From positions 1 to 32,947 of the IMG/VR virus record IMGVR_UViG_3300010885_023486: 32,947 nt of DNA. The stretch is one strand, 5' to 3'. Shown piece after piece: positions 24,792 to 31,376 of this stretch. How positions within the stretch are numbered: the first letter of the stretch is position 1; every line of letters begins with the position of its first letter. The DNA comes from a virus. Below the pieces are notes generated by a model. That model ran no database searches, was not told where the DNA came from, and saw nothing but the letters and a program-made list of their open reading frames with translations. The position numbers were made by a program, and so were the translations under genes.

Positions 24792-24918
24792 CTCAGTAGT
24801 GAGAGGTACAGCGCGGTACATCTCGCCACCGAGAAGCACAGCGCGAAGCATCTCGCCACCGAGAGGCGCGGCACCGAGAGACACAGCGCCGAGCATCTCA
24901 GTAGCGAACAGCGCAGCC
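24792..24918. repeat. 30-bp tandem repeat array with internal dyads
   Basis: Units lie at 24792-24821, 24822-24851, 24852-24896 (lengthened by ~15 bp) and a partial 24897-24918. Units share a CTC(A/G)..A(C/G)(C/T)GAGA start and CAGCGC middle and end in CAT. The dyad TCTCGCCACCGAGA is perfect at 24821-24834 and 24851-24864, and degenerate elsewhere. It resembles iterons or multi-site operators. Confidence 0.65.
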
Positions 24919-25091
24919 GCAGCCGCTTGGCATTCTCTTCCCTTTGGTCGCTTCCCAACTGGTGAAGCAAATGGCAGGGAGTCGAGCGCGAGAAACCCAA
25001 AAAGTTATGGAGCTTCTCAAGCTACCGTCATGGCCCTAAACGGTAGACGCCCACAGAACGCAACCTAGCGCGATTACAGGCCTATTCGTAG

Positions 25092-25121
25092 ATTTGTGAT
25101 ATACGCCAGCACATCACAAAT
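25092..25121. promoter_or_regulatory. Inverted repeat ATTTGTGAT / ATCACAAAT, operator candidate
   Basis: Perfect 9-bp arms at 25092-25100 and 25113-25121 with a 12-base spacer, so arm centres are two helix turns apart. It lies ~130-160 bp before the first rightward gene. A dimeric regulator site is the likeliest reading. Confidence 0.5.
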
Positions 25122-25145
25122 ATGTCAGCATTTCGCCCAGGAGGG

Positions 25146-25163
25146 GATAACCCCGCCGTTATC
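25146..25163. promoter_or_regulatory. Inverted repeat GATAAC / GTTATC
   Basis: Perfect 6-bp arms with a 6-base spacer (CCCGCC), just upstream of the rightward promoter candidate. Possibly a second operator. Confidence 0.4.
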
Positions 25164-25179
25164 GTTACAATCGAAACAC

Positions 25180-25209
25180 TTCCCATACCGTAGCGCAGCG
25201 GTTTATTAT
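25180..25209 (+). promoter_or_regulatory. Putative rightward early promoter
   Basis: TTCCCA (25180-25185) and TATTAT (25204-25209) are 18 bp apart. The -10 matches five of six consensus bases, the -35 only four. It is the best candidate for the first plus-strand operon, and lies just after the inverted repeats. Confidence 0.4.
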
Positions 25210-25253
25210 TATGACATGGTAGTTCAATCATCCCTTCTTAGTGAGGTCACACC

Positions 25254-25622
25254 ATGACGCCCGACGAGATGCAGAACCAGACCACCCGTAACGCCGCTTC
25301 AATCGCTACGGCAACGCACGACACAGTGACGGTGGCGTACACCGCCGAACGACTACTGCAAGAGCTTCGCGCCGAGTGCATGGGGAGTGCGATTCTGACC
25401 GCCACGCCATACGGCACCTATCTACAGGCACCGTTCGACAAAACGGCCACAACGATGTTGAAAGCAATCGGCGCTCAATGGAATCAAACGGAAAAAGTGT
25501 GGGTCATCAAATCTGAACGCCACCTGATGGCACTGCGAATCGCCACGTTTTGCTACAGCGACGTAGCCGAATACGAAGAGTTTGACGGCTACACGCAGGC
25601 CATCTACCCGGACGCGATGTAA
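25254..25622 (+). CDS. DUF5710-like small protein, first early gene (122 aa)
   Basis: 122 residues; GAGGT lies six bases before the ATG. Residues about 54-80 read Y-L-Q-A-P-F-D-K, then L-K-A-I-G-A-Q-W-N-Q-T-E-K-V-W-V-I. This resembles the DUF5710/HARP-like motif (aPF.eK..aK.lGArW....K.WyV) found in phage and plasmid proteins that handle DNA or are fused to primases and nucleases. The rest has no recognised features. As the first gene after the control region it is likely expressed immediately on infection, so a host-takeover role is possible. The motif is seen; the function is inference. Confidence 0.65.
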   Translation: MTPDEMQNQTTRNAASIATATHDTVTVAYTAERLLQELRAECMGSAILTATPYGTYLQAPFDKTATTMLKAIGAQWNQTEKVWVIKSERHLMALRIATFCYSDVAEYEEFDGYTQAIYPDAM

Positions 25623-25640
25623 CCACCAGCCACCGCCACC

Positions 25641-25661
25641 CCCTAGCAAACAGCTAGGGGA
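25641..25661. terminator. Perfect 8-bp hairpin after the first early gene
   Basis: CCCCTAGC and GCTAGGGG pair perfectly around AAACA, 18 bases after the stop of the first gene. No T-tract follows directly on the plus strand, so it may be a partial terminator or mRNA end stabiliser rather than a strong terminator. The next 250 bases hold no clear gene: a 13-bp direct repeat (25834-25846 and 25850-25862) and a short A-run are all I see. Confidence 0.45.
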
Positions 25662-25908
25662 ATGTGGAAATGTGGATAAGTCCAAAATGGAAAAAAAAAA
25701 TCGGAACAGCGTGTACGGGTGACGGTAACGCGTGAGCGAACCAAGGCAGAGCGACCAACGCCAGCCACCGCCCCCCTTTCCGCCGACAAACTTAGGTTGC
25801 CAGCGACAACTGCCCCGCCCCGCCCACCGCTGACAACATGCAGCCTCAGCAACATGCAGCCTGAAAACCACCAAGCAGTTTCCTGTAAAACCACCCCAAG
25901 GAGAACCC

Positions 25909-26355
25909 ATGTCACACATCCTGATTGGCGAACGCATCGTAAACGTCTGCGTAAACAGCGACTGGAACAGGCTCGTGCTTGAGCTTGCAACCGGCCAACT
26001 CATCATGGCCCGTCCCTACGGCTTCGCCACAATCGAAGCCTTTGTCAACGCACCAGCGCTGCTCGACGTCGTGCAAAGCGTAGAAGAGGTCTACCACAAA
26101 CGCAGCCCACTGGCATACGGCGATCTGCCACGGCAATACCACGAATGCATAATCACAACGAACCAAGGCACCTGCACAATCGACGTGGGCAGGCACGAGC
26201 TCGAGTGGGAAACCTCCGAACACCCAGCTTCAGACCTCGTGCGCCTAACCAAGTCGTACAACGAGCGGCATCAAGAAATCGACGGCCAAATGTATTTCTG
26301 CAAATGGATAGACATTGTCCAGGACAACAGGCCCATGTCCAAGCGCGTCAAGTAG
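25909..26355 (+). CDS. DUF7448-like protein, divergent copy (148 aa)
   Basis: 148 residues. AAGGAG precedes the ATG in a leader nearly identical to that of the next two genes. It starts M-S-H-I-L-I-G-E-R-I-V, as its downstream neighbour does, and aligns with it along most of its length: a short domain with S-V-E-E-V and a C-terminal T-N-Q-G-T-C-T-I-D segment. That plan resembles the small phage DUF7448 family. This copy lacks the S-N-G-Y-Y motif of its neighbour and so has probably diverged in function. No enzyme motif is seen. Confidence 0.65.
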   Translation: MSHILIGERIVNVCVNSDWNRLVLELATGQLIMARPYGFATIEAFVNAPALLDVVQSVEEVYHKRSPLAYGDLPRQYHECIITTNQGTCTIDVGRHELEWETSEHPASDLVRLTKSYNERHQEIDGQMYFCKWIDIVQDNRPMSKRVK

Positions 26356-26383
26356 CCCAACCATCCCACCTCAAGGAGTTCCC

Positions 26384-26824
26384 ATGTCACACATTCTGAT
26401 CGGCAAAAGAATCGTAAAAGTGTCACTCGCTGCAGACCGCGAAAAGCTGCTGTTCGACTTTGCAGAGGGCCTGTCAATAGTGGCCAAGGTAGAAAACATG
26501 TGCAGCGAGACCTGGATTGCGAGCCTAGACAATCCCGACGCACTACTCGGCACAGTGCATAGCGTAGAGGACCTCGTACTCAGGGCCCAAGTAGAAGTCG
26601 AACCCCATGACTATCGCACATGGTACGGATTCAAGATCAGAACAAACAAGGGCACATGCGTCATCGACTACCGCAACAGCTCAAACGGCTACTACGGCGG
26701 CGGCCTCGACTGGCCCGAAAACGAATCAGAGGTCGAAGAGGATGCACAAGACCGAGCACTCTACGAACTGCAAGAGCCCGATTACAACGAATGGAAACAA
26801 GTAGCCCCCTACCCACAAGCCTAA
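26384..26824 (+). CDS. DUF7448-like protein (146 aa)
   Basis: The ATG at 26384 is chosen because AAGGAG lies five bases before it and the product then begins M-S-H-I-L-I-G like its paralogue. 146 residues, with C-S-E-T-W-I-A-S-L-D and L-L-G-T-V-H-S-V-E-D, then I-R-T-N-K-G-T-C-V-I-D and S-S-N-G-Y-Y-G-G. This order (Cys/Glu patch, short helix, T.KG.c.I, SNGYY) is what I recall for DUF7448 phage proteins. The C-terminus is acidic. Function is unknown; tandem placement next to an amidoligase operon may mean it is a partner or substrate, which is speculation. Confidence 0.68.
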   Translation: MSHILIGKRIVKVSLAADREKLLFDFAEGLSIVAKVENMCSETWIASLDNPDALLGTVHSVEDLVLRAQVEVEPHDYRTWYGFKIRTNKGTCVIDYRNSSNGYYGGGLDWPENESEVEEDAQDRALYELQEPDYNEWKQVAPYPQA

Positions 26825-26864
26825 CTAATCCCGCTCGACCACCATCCCAACCCAAGGAGTTCCC

Positions 26865-27227
26865 GTGGCACGTATCACCCGCATGAATCTCGATGATGCC
26901 TTGATGCAAATCAACATGCTCAATGGCACCGCCAACACCACGCAGTACCGACGACACCGCGACAACCTCATCCCCAACGAAGGAGCGTACATGCTGACCA
27001 ATGCATTTGGGGGGCTGGCCCTGGTACAGATGATGGAACAGGGCACCATCCGAGATGTGTTCCCAGACCTGCCCAAGACCCGCGAACTGTACGATCAGAT
27101 GGTGGCGTATGCCAAAGGCATGAAGGCCCAGCAGCTACGTATCGCCCTCGCACAGACCTGGGTCAACCCACTCCGAGATGCCGAAGATGTCCCTCAACCA
27201 CTAACCGAAGAGGTTGTCCATGCCTGA
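26865..27227 (+). CDS. Unknown helical protein before the amidoligase gene (120 aa)
   Basis: 120 residues from a GTG; the leader CAAGGAGTTCCC is identical to that of the gene before. Mostly predicted helix (M-N-L-D-D-A-L-M-Q-I, then L-T-N-A-F-G-G-L-A-L-V-Q-M-M, and a helical C-terminus). The last eight bases overlap the amidoligase start, so the two products are made together. No family recognised; it could be the substrate or a partner of the amidoligase. Confidence 0.62.
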   Translation: MARITRMNLDDALMQINMLNGTANTTQYRRHRDNLIPNEGAYMLTNAFGGLALVQMMEQGTIRDVFPDLPKTRELYDQMVAYAKGMKAQQLRIALAQTWVNPLRDAEDVPQPLTEEVVHA

Positions 27228-28389
27228 GATACTCGATCACCCATTACCAGGGGCTGAGACAGAACTGATCGACCCGTGCGGCAGCTGCTTCCAAGAGACA
27301 GAGAACGTCTACACACTCGAAGGCCGAAGGCCATGCGTCGACTGCGTACATCAATGCGCATACTGCCCGTCTTTCGTCGTAGGATATCTGCCCGACAGCT
27401 GGAGAGAAACAGGCCCACGCAACGTACCAACGTGCAGTCACTGCAGCGAGGACTGGAACTGTTGCGAAGACTGCGGGATCAGTATCCACATCTGTAATAC
27501 GTTTTACAGTGACGATGAGCCATACTGCGACGACTGCGCACCATCGGATGACGACGAAGAGGACCCACCCGACTCGGTGATCCGTCGGTACCACGAATCT
27601 CAAGGAATCTTTACAAGCCTGACCTCACCCTGGACACGTGCCCACCGTCGATACATTGGCGTCGAGCTTGAAGTTGAGCAAGTCAACGGTAACCGTGAAA
27701 CATCTGCCTGCCGGATAATCGACGCAGTAAATAGCCAAGCGAAGCTCATCCTCACCGACCAGGCACTATACCCGGGACACCCGCACAGCCCACTCCTCGT
27801 GAGCATGGAGAACGACGGCAGCCTCAACAATGGGTTCGAGATCATCACGGCACCACTCGGACTCGATGACCAGCGCAACCTATGGGCAACGATACTTGCC
27901 TCATCCAATGTCGCGGGACTACGATCACACAACACCACAACCTGCGGGTTGCATGTGCATATCACCCGCGACGGGCTCAGCAAACTCCAGATCGCCAAGG
28001 TCGTAGCCTTCGTCAACAGCGCAACCAACTACGCCTTCATGAAGCGATTGTCCAGACGGTATGGCACACACTACTGCAAGGCCAAGAGCAAACCGCTTTG
28101 CACCGGAGCGAGTAACCTTGACTCCGATCGATATGAGATGGTCAACCTATGCAACAGGCGTACCATCGAGTTTCGGATTTTCCGGGGAACACTCAAGCTC
28201 CAGAGTCTCTTGGCTTGCATCGAGTTTGCCGCCGCGCTCGTGTCCTACTGTGCACCCGCATCAGGGTACGCTATGGATATCAGCGCCGTCACGTTCCGGC
28301 GGTTCATCAACACCCCGCGCATGAGAGCAGACACGAAACATCTACGCGGCTATCTGGCCAGCGTAATCCCCGCAACAGAAACGGAGTAA
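27220..28389 (+). CDS. Amidoligase with N-terminal Cys-rich (zinc-ribbon) region
   Basis: 389 residues from the ATG at 27220; AGAGG lies six bases before it. A TTG two codons earlier is less likely. Residues 20-106 contain Cys pairs (C20/C23, C39/C42, C46/C49, C72/C75, C82/C85, C103/C106), probably several zinc ribbons. The catalytic part resembles the putative amidoligase family (PF12224; glutamine synthetase/GCS-like fold): G-V-E-L-E-V-E at 147-153, E-N-D-G-S-L at 197-202, E-I-I-T-A-P-L at 207-213, C-G-L-H-V-H-I at 242-248, and T-I-E-F-R-I-F-R-G-T-L at 315-325. Such enzymes use ATP to join a carboxylate to an amine. A glutaminase gene follows three bases later, so ammonia may be the amine donor, or the pair may build a peptide or amide tag. 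Substrate unknown. Confidence 0.82.
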   Translation: MPEILDHPLPGAETELIDPCGSCFQETENVYTLEGRRPCVDCVHQCAYCPSFVVGYLPDSWRETGPRNVPTCSHCSEDWNCCEDCGISIHICNTFYSDDEPYCDDCAPSDDDEEDPPDSVIRRYHESQGIFTSLTSPWTRAHRRYIGVELEVEQVNGNRETSACRIIDAVNSQAKLILTDQALYPGHPHSPLLVSMENDGSLNNGFEIITAPLGLDDQRNLWATILASSNVAGLRSHNTTTCGLHVHITRDGLSKLQIAKVVAFVNSATNYAFMKRLSRRYGTHYCKAKSKPLCTGASNLDSDRYEMVNLCNRRTIEFRIFRGTLKLQSLLACIEFAAALVSYCAPASGYAMDISAVTFRRFINTPRMRADTKHLRGYLASVIPATETE

Positions 28390-28392
28390 CCC

Positions 28393-29346
28393 ATGTGCCT
28401 CTTGATTCAGCAGCCAGCTGGCTGCACCTTCTCTAAAGTTGAGCTCAAGGATTTTATCCGACGCAACCCTGATGGATACGGATATGCCAGGGCCGAACGG
28501 GGACGCATCATCTGGGGCAAGATGGTAGCCGACGCCGACACCATCATCGCAGACTACCACCAACACATGGCCGGCAAGTCTGGGATGATTCACTTTCGGA
28601 TGGCCACCCACGGAGAGACCGACGAAGCCAACGCCCATCCATTCGAGGTGACCCCGGAGATTGTCCTGGCACACAACGGCATCCTCAGCAGTGGCAATCC
28701 GTTCAGCGAGGACGAGAGCGACACGGCACACTTTGTCAAGTACATTGTGCGACCCATTGCCCTCAGCTCACCCAACCTACTGTTCAGCCCAGAATGGGGA
28801 GAGATGATCGGCAACCTGATCGGAAAAAGCAACAAGCTAACCATCCAACATGCAGACGGACGATGCGCCATCATCAACAGCAGCTGTGGTGTTCTGCATA
28901 AAGGTGCATGGATGAGCAATACTTATGCATGGTCGAACGCAGCCAATGCCCCCCTGAACTACACCCGAAGGGCCGATGCCTACGACCCACGCGATACGGA
29001 CTGGATGTACGAAGACCATCGCTCCGCCAGAGCTGGCCTGCCCACCGTATACGAAAGCCAACTCGAGGAGTGCGCCAAGTACTTCGAGAGTGGAGGCCGG
29101 AACGGAATCGCGCAATGGGTGAAGGCGAATCCACAAGAAGCCGCCGATACACTCGTTGCGTTATACGACATCGACGAGGACTACGCGGCGGAACTCGTAA
29201 CCGGAAGCGAGAACATGGTAGTCGACCACCTCGAAGAATCGCTACGGAACGAAGGATTGCTGGTCGATCTCAACCAGGAGGAGGATGCATACGTCGATGA
29301 AGACCAACTCACGCTCGGCAACTCCGAAACATTGTACACCCACTGA
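28393..29346 (+). CDS. Class II glutamine amidotransferase (GlmS/PurF type)
   Basis: 317 residues; ACGGAG lies six bases before the ATG and the amidoligase stop is three bases upstream. Cys2 follows the start Met, as needed for an N-terminal nucleophile after Met removal. Glutaminase motifs are in order: D-G-Y-G at 27-30, H-F-R-M-A-T-H-G at 67-74, N-A-H-P-F at 80-84, L-A-H-N-G-I at 92-97, and S-D-T at 109-111. The family releases ammonia from glutamine and passes it to a partner. The last ~130 residues are acidic and unlike known transferase domains, so the protein probably acts as a stand-alone glutaminase for the amidoligase. All catalytic residues seem intact. Confidence 0.87.
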   Translation: MCLLIQQPAGCTFSKVELKDFIRRNPDGYGYARAERGRIIWGKMVADADTIIADYHQHMAGKSGMIHFRMATHGETDEANAHPFEVTPEIVLAHNGILSSGNPFSEDESDTAHFVKYIVRPIALSSPNLLFSPEWGEMIGNLIGKSNKLTIQHADGRCAIINSSCGVLHKGAWMSNTYAWSNAANAPLNYTRRADAYDPRDTDWMYEDHRSARAGLPTVYESQLEECAKYFESGGRNGIAQWVKANPQEAADTLVALYDIDEDYAAELVTGSENMVVDHLEESLRNEGLLVDLNQEEDAYVDEDQLTLGNSETLYTH

Positions 29347-29348
29347 CG

Positions 29349-30221
29349 ATGACTAAGAGTCCGGCGTTTCAGTTTTACCCCGACGATTTTTTAGGATCAG
29401 GGAAAGTAGGTATGATGACAGCCCAAGAGGTTGGTGTATACATCCTGCTCCTGTGCCTTGATTGGAATGACGGGGGCTTCGCCCTCGACCCAACACGGCT
29501 TGCCCGTTGGTGCAAGACGGACGAAGAGACATTCACCGCAAGCTGGACCATCGTCGGGCAGTGCTTCGACCAGCACGAGGGTCGTTGGTACAACGAACGC
29601 CTGCAAAATGAGCGAGACAAGCAGGCAAAGTGGAGGGAGAAAAGCAGGAGCGGAGGGCTAAAGTCAGGCCGCATAAGAAGTTATCCCTCGAACCACCCTA
29701 TGAACCATTTGGCAACCACCCTTGAACCACCCTATGAACCATTTGCCAACACTCCTACTCCTACTCCTACTCCATTAACTACAACAACTACAGCAACACA
29801 CGCAGATCGGTTTGAGGATGCCGGCCAGCAGACTGCCTACCTCGAGCTCCGAAAGGCAGCCAACCTTGGGGTCAGCTTTGATGCTGGGCTGATGGCAGTA
29901 GTGACTCCAATCGGTGGAGGCAAAGCATACCCCTGGTCAATAGTCGGACGGGCCTTGCAGGATTTCTACACCATGCATGGTTCTACCAAGATGTCACCAG
30001 CAGCACTCCGTGCCTTCTGCAAACGTATCAAAGACGACGATGCTAGACCGACAGACCAGCTGCCACGAGGAGCAAGCAAACAAGAAAGAGGACGGGCCGC
30101 ACTGGCCGACACACTAACCCGAAGAGGATTTACCAATGGCCTCGATCACCCTGATAGCCAAGTACCTCGCCCTATTCCAAGAGCTCTATCCAACCCGCGA
30201 CATAACGGGTCTGACAGCTGA
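29349..30221 (+). CDS. DUF1376-type replication initiator-like protein (290 aa)
   Basis: 290 residues. Residues 1-100 match the DUF1376 pattern: K-S-P-A-F-Q-F-Y-P-D-D-F at the start, Q-E-V-G-V-Y-I-L-L-L-C-L-D-W at 26-39, then L-D-P-T-R-L-A-R-W-C. Proteins with this domain (YdaU-like) lie in phage replication modules and are thought to bind the origin or recruit helicase. A Pro/Thr-rich linker (about residues 114-150) contains two 27-bp DNA repeats and a CTCCTA run. The C-terminal ~130 residues are helical. There is no clear ribosome-binding sequence, but the ATG lies two bases after the previous stop. The last 86 bp overlap the helicase-loader gene in another frame. Confidence 0.75.
   Translation: MTKSPAFQFYPDDFLGSGKVGMMTAQEVGVYILLLCLDWNDGGFALDPTRLARWCKTDEETFTASWTIVGQCFDQHEGRWYNERLQNERDKQAKWREKSRSGGLKSGRIRSYPSNHPMNHLATTLEPPYEPFANTPTPTPTPLTTTTTATHADRFEDAGQQTAYLELRKAANLGVSFDAGLMAVVTPIGGGKAYPWSIVGRALQDFYTMHGSTKMSPAALRAFCKRIKDDDARPTDQLPRGASKQERGRAALADTLTRRGFTNGLDHPDSQVPRPIPRALSNPRHNGSDS
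29690..29773 (+). repeat. 27-bp direct repeats and CTCCTA run in the linker
   Basis: Two copies, 29690-29716 and 29724-29750, differ at one position (TTTGGC versus TTTGCC) and are 34 bp apart. A CTCCTA hexamer run follows (29752-29773). Both lie in the linker codons of the DUF1376 gene. In replication-initiator genes such repeats can be the origin itself. Confidence 0.75.
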
Positions 30222-30468
30222 GGCCTGGGAGTATGCACTGGCTGATGTCGGAGACCGTGCCTTTGAATGGGCCGCCGACAAAATCCTTCGGGAGCCAGGA
30301 CGTACCTTCTTCCCCTCACCAAATGAGATTCGATCCTACATGAGCTCGACCCGGAGAGCAACAACGGACGGGCCAAGTCGGATCAGTGCCGGGCCCGACG
30401 TGGCAGAGCCCATCACCGCAGAGCAGGCCGCGGAATGGAAGCGCGTCAAAGACTCGATGAGGAGTTAG
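30136..30468 (+). CDS. Replicative helicase loader/inhibitor, G39P-like (110 aa)
   Basis: 110 residues; AGAGG lies ~8 bases before the ATG. The first 75 residues match the pattern of phage helicase loader/inhibitor proteins (SPP1 G39P family, PF11417): a helix ending L-Y-P-T-R-D, T-A-E-A-W-E-Y-A-L near residue 27, A-A-D-K-I-L-R, and F-F-P-S-P-N-E-I-R. The C-terminus is disordered and charged. Such proteins bring the hexameric helicase to the initiator. It overlaps the upstream initiator-like gene by 86 bp in a different frame. Confidence 0.7.
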   Translation: MASITLIAKYLALFQELYPTRDITGLTAEAWEYALADVGDRAFEWAADKILREPGRTFFPSPNEIRSYMSSTRRATTDGPSRISAGPDVAEPITAEQAAEWKRVKDSMRS

Positions 30469-30471
30469 CTC

Positions 30472-30500
30472 TTGCGAACCCTAACGCACGACGCTATACT
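30472..30500 (+). promoter_or_regulatory. Sigma70-type promoter before the HTH regulator gene
   Basis: TTGCGA (30472-30477) and TATACT (30495-30500) are separated by exactly 17 bp; the -10 matches five of six and the -35 four of six consensus bases. It begins just after the stop of the helicase-loader gene and is followed by a (CA)6 run (30505-30516) and AGGAGAGG before the ATG at 30531. It is the best promoter match I found in the window. Confidence 0.65.
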
Positions 30501-30530
30501 CAAGCACACACACACACTACAGGAGAGGAC

Positions 30531-30965
30531 ATGGGGAAGCTACAGTACGGAGTAGTAAAGGCAGCCGCCGAAGCGAGTGGCTACCATCGGGTATGGGTGA
30601 GCCGTGTCGTCAACGGTCGTGCATCGTGGCGCAAGTGTAAGCCCGTACTCATCAGAGCCTTAGTGCTGCATGGCTGGGAGCCACCCGAGGGCAGGGAGTT
30701 CCTGAACAAATGGACAAAGCTAATGGCTGTCCCCATTGCGCCAGTGCAAGAGACACCACCCCAATCCCAGGAAGAAACGCCAGTGCAGATCTACGGAGAG
30801 AACGCATATGAAGACGCTGCCGCCGCAGAACAGCAGCACCAGACCACAGTAACCGAAGTCGCTGCAGAACAACACTACTCGGACATGGCAGCAATGGCCG
30901 CCGACCCGGTGCCCGAACCCTCACTACCGACTCAGGTATGGACGCAACATGAAGACACGAACTAA
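30531..30965 (+). CDS. Helix-turn-helix regulator candidate (144 aa)
   Basis: An upstream in-frame start exists, but the ATG at 30531 is chosen because AGGAGAGG directly precedes it and a sigma70-type promoter lies 30 bases upstream. 144 residues. Residues about 5-45 (V-V-K-A-A-A-E-A-S-G-Y, then V-S-R-V-V-N-G-R-A-S-W-R-K) have the spacing of an HTH with a recognition helix reading V-S-R-V-V-N-G, as in Cro/LacI-type proteins. The rest is Gln/Glu/Pro/Ala-rich and likely disordered. It could regulate the divergent region or act in a switch. It may bind one of the dyads in 24733-25163, which is untested. Confidence 0.6.
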   Translation: MGKLQYGVVKAAAEASGYHRVWVSRVVNGRASWRKCKPVLIRALVLHGWEPPEGREFLNKWTKLMAVPIAPVQETPPQSQEETPVQIYGENAYEDAAAAEQQHQTTVTEVAAEQHYSDMAAMAADPVPEPSLPTQVWTQHEDTN

Positions 30966-31134
30966 AGAAGTTGTTAGGCCAGTCGACCCCAAGCGAGAGC
31001 GGCAGGCCGAACAATGGACCGAGCAAATGGGCATGGCCGCCGCGCTCGCCCATAACCTCAACCAACCGTTGGCTGTACGACAGGCTGCTCTCTCACTCAT
31101 GAGAGAGATGGCGAAGGGCATCGTGTACGTATGA
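30949..31134 (+). CDS. Small basic helical protein (61 aa)
   Basis: 61 residues, basic at the start (K-T-R-T-K, then K-R-E-R-Q) and helical, with no cysteines. It overlaps the regulator gene by 17 bp and ends in ATGA with the next gene. No clear ribosome-binding sequence; translation coupling is likely. Function unknown. Confidence 0.5.
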   Translation: MKTRTKEVVRPVDPKRERQAEQWTEQMGMAAALAHNLNQPLAVRQAALSLMREMAKGIVYV

Positions 31135-31328
31135 CACGCGCCAACGCCGAGTGGCAGGACCCGGAAGACGGACGCGCCACCGAGATGCAGGACGTACCAC
31201 AGCCGAAGTGTTACGTGTGCAACACGGCCCTGTTAGATGCGCGGTCGCTGCACCTGGGAGCGCACCGCGTTCCAGCTGGGACTAGTGGGTATGACTGCTG
31301 GACGAGGGCACAGGAAACGATTTCGTAG
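31131..31328 (+). CDS. Small CxxC protein (65 aa)
   Basis: 65 residues starting in an ATGA overlap. C-Y-V-C near residue 27-30, His residues at about 41 and 45, and a single Cys near residue 56 (Y-D-C-W) could form a minimal zinc site. Acidic N-terminus. No family recognised. Confidence 0.5.
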   Translation: MTRANAEWQDPEDGRATEMQDVPQPKCYVCNTALLDARSLHLGAHRVPAGTSGYDCWTRAQETIS

Positions 31329-31376
31329 GACCGCACTGGACGGCATCCAGGAAACGTTAGATGGAGAGATTGCAGA

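Larger units (their letters stand above)
24233..25253. other. Divergent intergenic control region (~1 kb)
   Basis: No convincing gene is present: open frames on both strands are low-complexity or Arg/Pro/Ser-rich and start at poor sites. The stretch separates the leftward structural arm from the rightward early arm. It contains the terS promoter candidate, strong hairpins (24545-24645), tandem TGTCC/GGACA dyads (24733-24769), a 30-bp repeat array (24792-24918), two inverted repeats (25092-25163) and a weak rightward promoter candidate (25180-25209). Such a layout suits a transcription switch and could include a replication origin. Confidence 0.6.

Noticed and set aside
24510-24896. 128-codon minus-strand frame in the divergent region
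   Set aside because: Low-complexity, His/Thr/Arg-rich product, no ribosome-binding sequence, overlaps hairpins and dyads.
24792-24918. CRISPR array
   Set aside because: Repeats are directly adjacent with no unique spacers, and no cas genes are in the window.
24743-25068. Open frames through the 30-bp repeat array on both strands
   Set aside because: Low-complexity products that simply follow the 30-bp period (ten-residue repeats), poor starts, no family. The repeats are better read as DNA sites.
25719-25982. 87-codon plus-strand frame before the first DUF7448-like gene
   Set aside because: Overlaps a gene with a good AAGGAG start; Pro/Thr/Arg-rich and without a ribosome-binding sequence.
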